Assembly (NCBI GenBank): GCA_027056615.1 | Contig: JALUKJ010000071.1 | Coordinates: forward strand, 1-5,234 | Source: Campylobacteraceae bacterium | GTDB taxonomy: Bacteria > Campylobacterota > Campylobacteria > Campylobacterales > Sulfurovaceae | Direction of reading: 5' to 3' | DNA length: 5,234 nucleotides | Shown here: piece by piece, positions 5,068 to 5,234 of the stretch | Layout of the letters: every line of letters starts with the position of its first letter | Numbering within the stretch: position 1 is the stretch's first letter | Notes under the pieces: model-generated | The model's database searches: none | What the model saw: only the letters and a program-made list of their open reading frames with translations | What the model was told of the DNA's origin: nothing | Position numbers and translations under genes: made by a program

Positions 5068-5110
5068 ATTAAATTAAAAAAATTGATAAATAAAACTATT
5101 TGTAATATAT

Positions 5111-5234
5111 TTGGCATGTCTCCTAGCCCCAAAAAAGTACTTAACACTTTCACCCCCTAAAAAAAGCCAATACTCCCCCCTTACCACCCAAGGCAATCAA
5201 AAAAATAACAGTGAAATAGTCTAAAAACTATTAA
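5111..5234. other. Non-coding, strongly C-rich (+ strand) patch
   Basis: No gene is visible here on either strand. Positions 5121-5190 contain 29 C but only 3 G on the + strand, with C-runs at 5127-5130, 5153-5157, 5175-5180 and 5187-5189, and long A-runs between them. TTGGC (5111-5115) and GCCAA (5166-5170) are inverted. A hairpin AATAGT/ACTATT (5215-5220 with 5227-5232) lies at the right edge. It may be a degenerate repeat or mobile-element remnant. Confidence 0.35.

Noticed and set aside
1..5234. CRISPR array, toxin-antitoxin pair or defence genes
   Set aside because: There are no regularly spaced repeats with variable spacers; the only tandem repeat has two copies with 1 bp between them. 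All intact genes have housekeeping or motility identities.

Overview
The window looks like chromosomal DNA from a Campylobacterota species, probably a free-living relative of Sulfurovum, Sulfurimonas or Arcobacter. The evidence is AT-rich spacers, a Fur with the Campylobacter-type N-terminus, a LysRS whose start resembles the Helicobacter/Campylobacter form, and the gene neighbourhood gatC..cvpA-fur-lysS, which matches the gatC-Cj0399-fur-lysS order of Campylobacter jejuni. This placement rests on recalled family knowledge, not on a search.

Layout. Positions 1-277 hold no intact gene: a possible ORF end at the left edge, a small hairpin, a stretch that could fold as a three-way junction, and two tandem 33-bp AT-rich repeats just upstream of a promoter. 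Positions 278-682 (+) encode a small exported monohaem cytochrome c. A 12-bp perfect palindrome at 674-702 contains the stop codons of this gene and of the convergent lysS. From there to 4992 everything is on the minus strand and reads, in transcription order, gatC (tRNA-dependent amidotransferase subunit C), pilT (type IV pilus retraction ATPase), cvpA (membrane protein), fur (iron regulator), lysS (lysyl-tRNA synthetase). Positions 5020-5234 hold the gatC promoter region and a strongly C-rich (+ strand) non-coding patch.

How the genes fit together. gatC and lysS serve tRNA charging, fur controls iron-dependent transcription, cvpA is a small membrane protein, and pilT drives pilus retraction. 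Their close spacing (61, 67, 9 and 52 bp) fits one co-transcribed unit with possible internal promoters. The shared palindrome, followed on the minus strand by a T-rich run, is the likely terminator.

Most notable points: (1) a spaced dyad, TAGGA-N9-TCCTA, occurs next to two separate promoters (two copies before the cytochrome gene, one before gatC), suggesting an unidentified shared operator; (2) LysRS carries an extra tail of about 50 residues with four cysteines arranged like a zinc ribbon; (3) the two convergent genes end in the same palindrome-encoded Arg-Thr-stop; (4) gatC very likely starts at an internal GTG, because the upstream ATG lies in the promoter -10 box. I did not find a clear new multi-gene system such as a defence island; the window is mainly a housekeeping operon with these local oddities.
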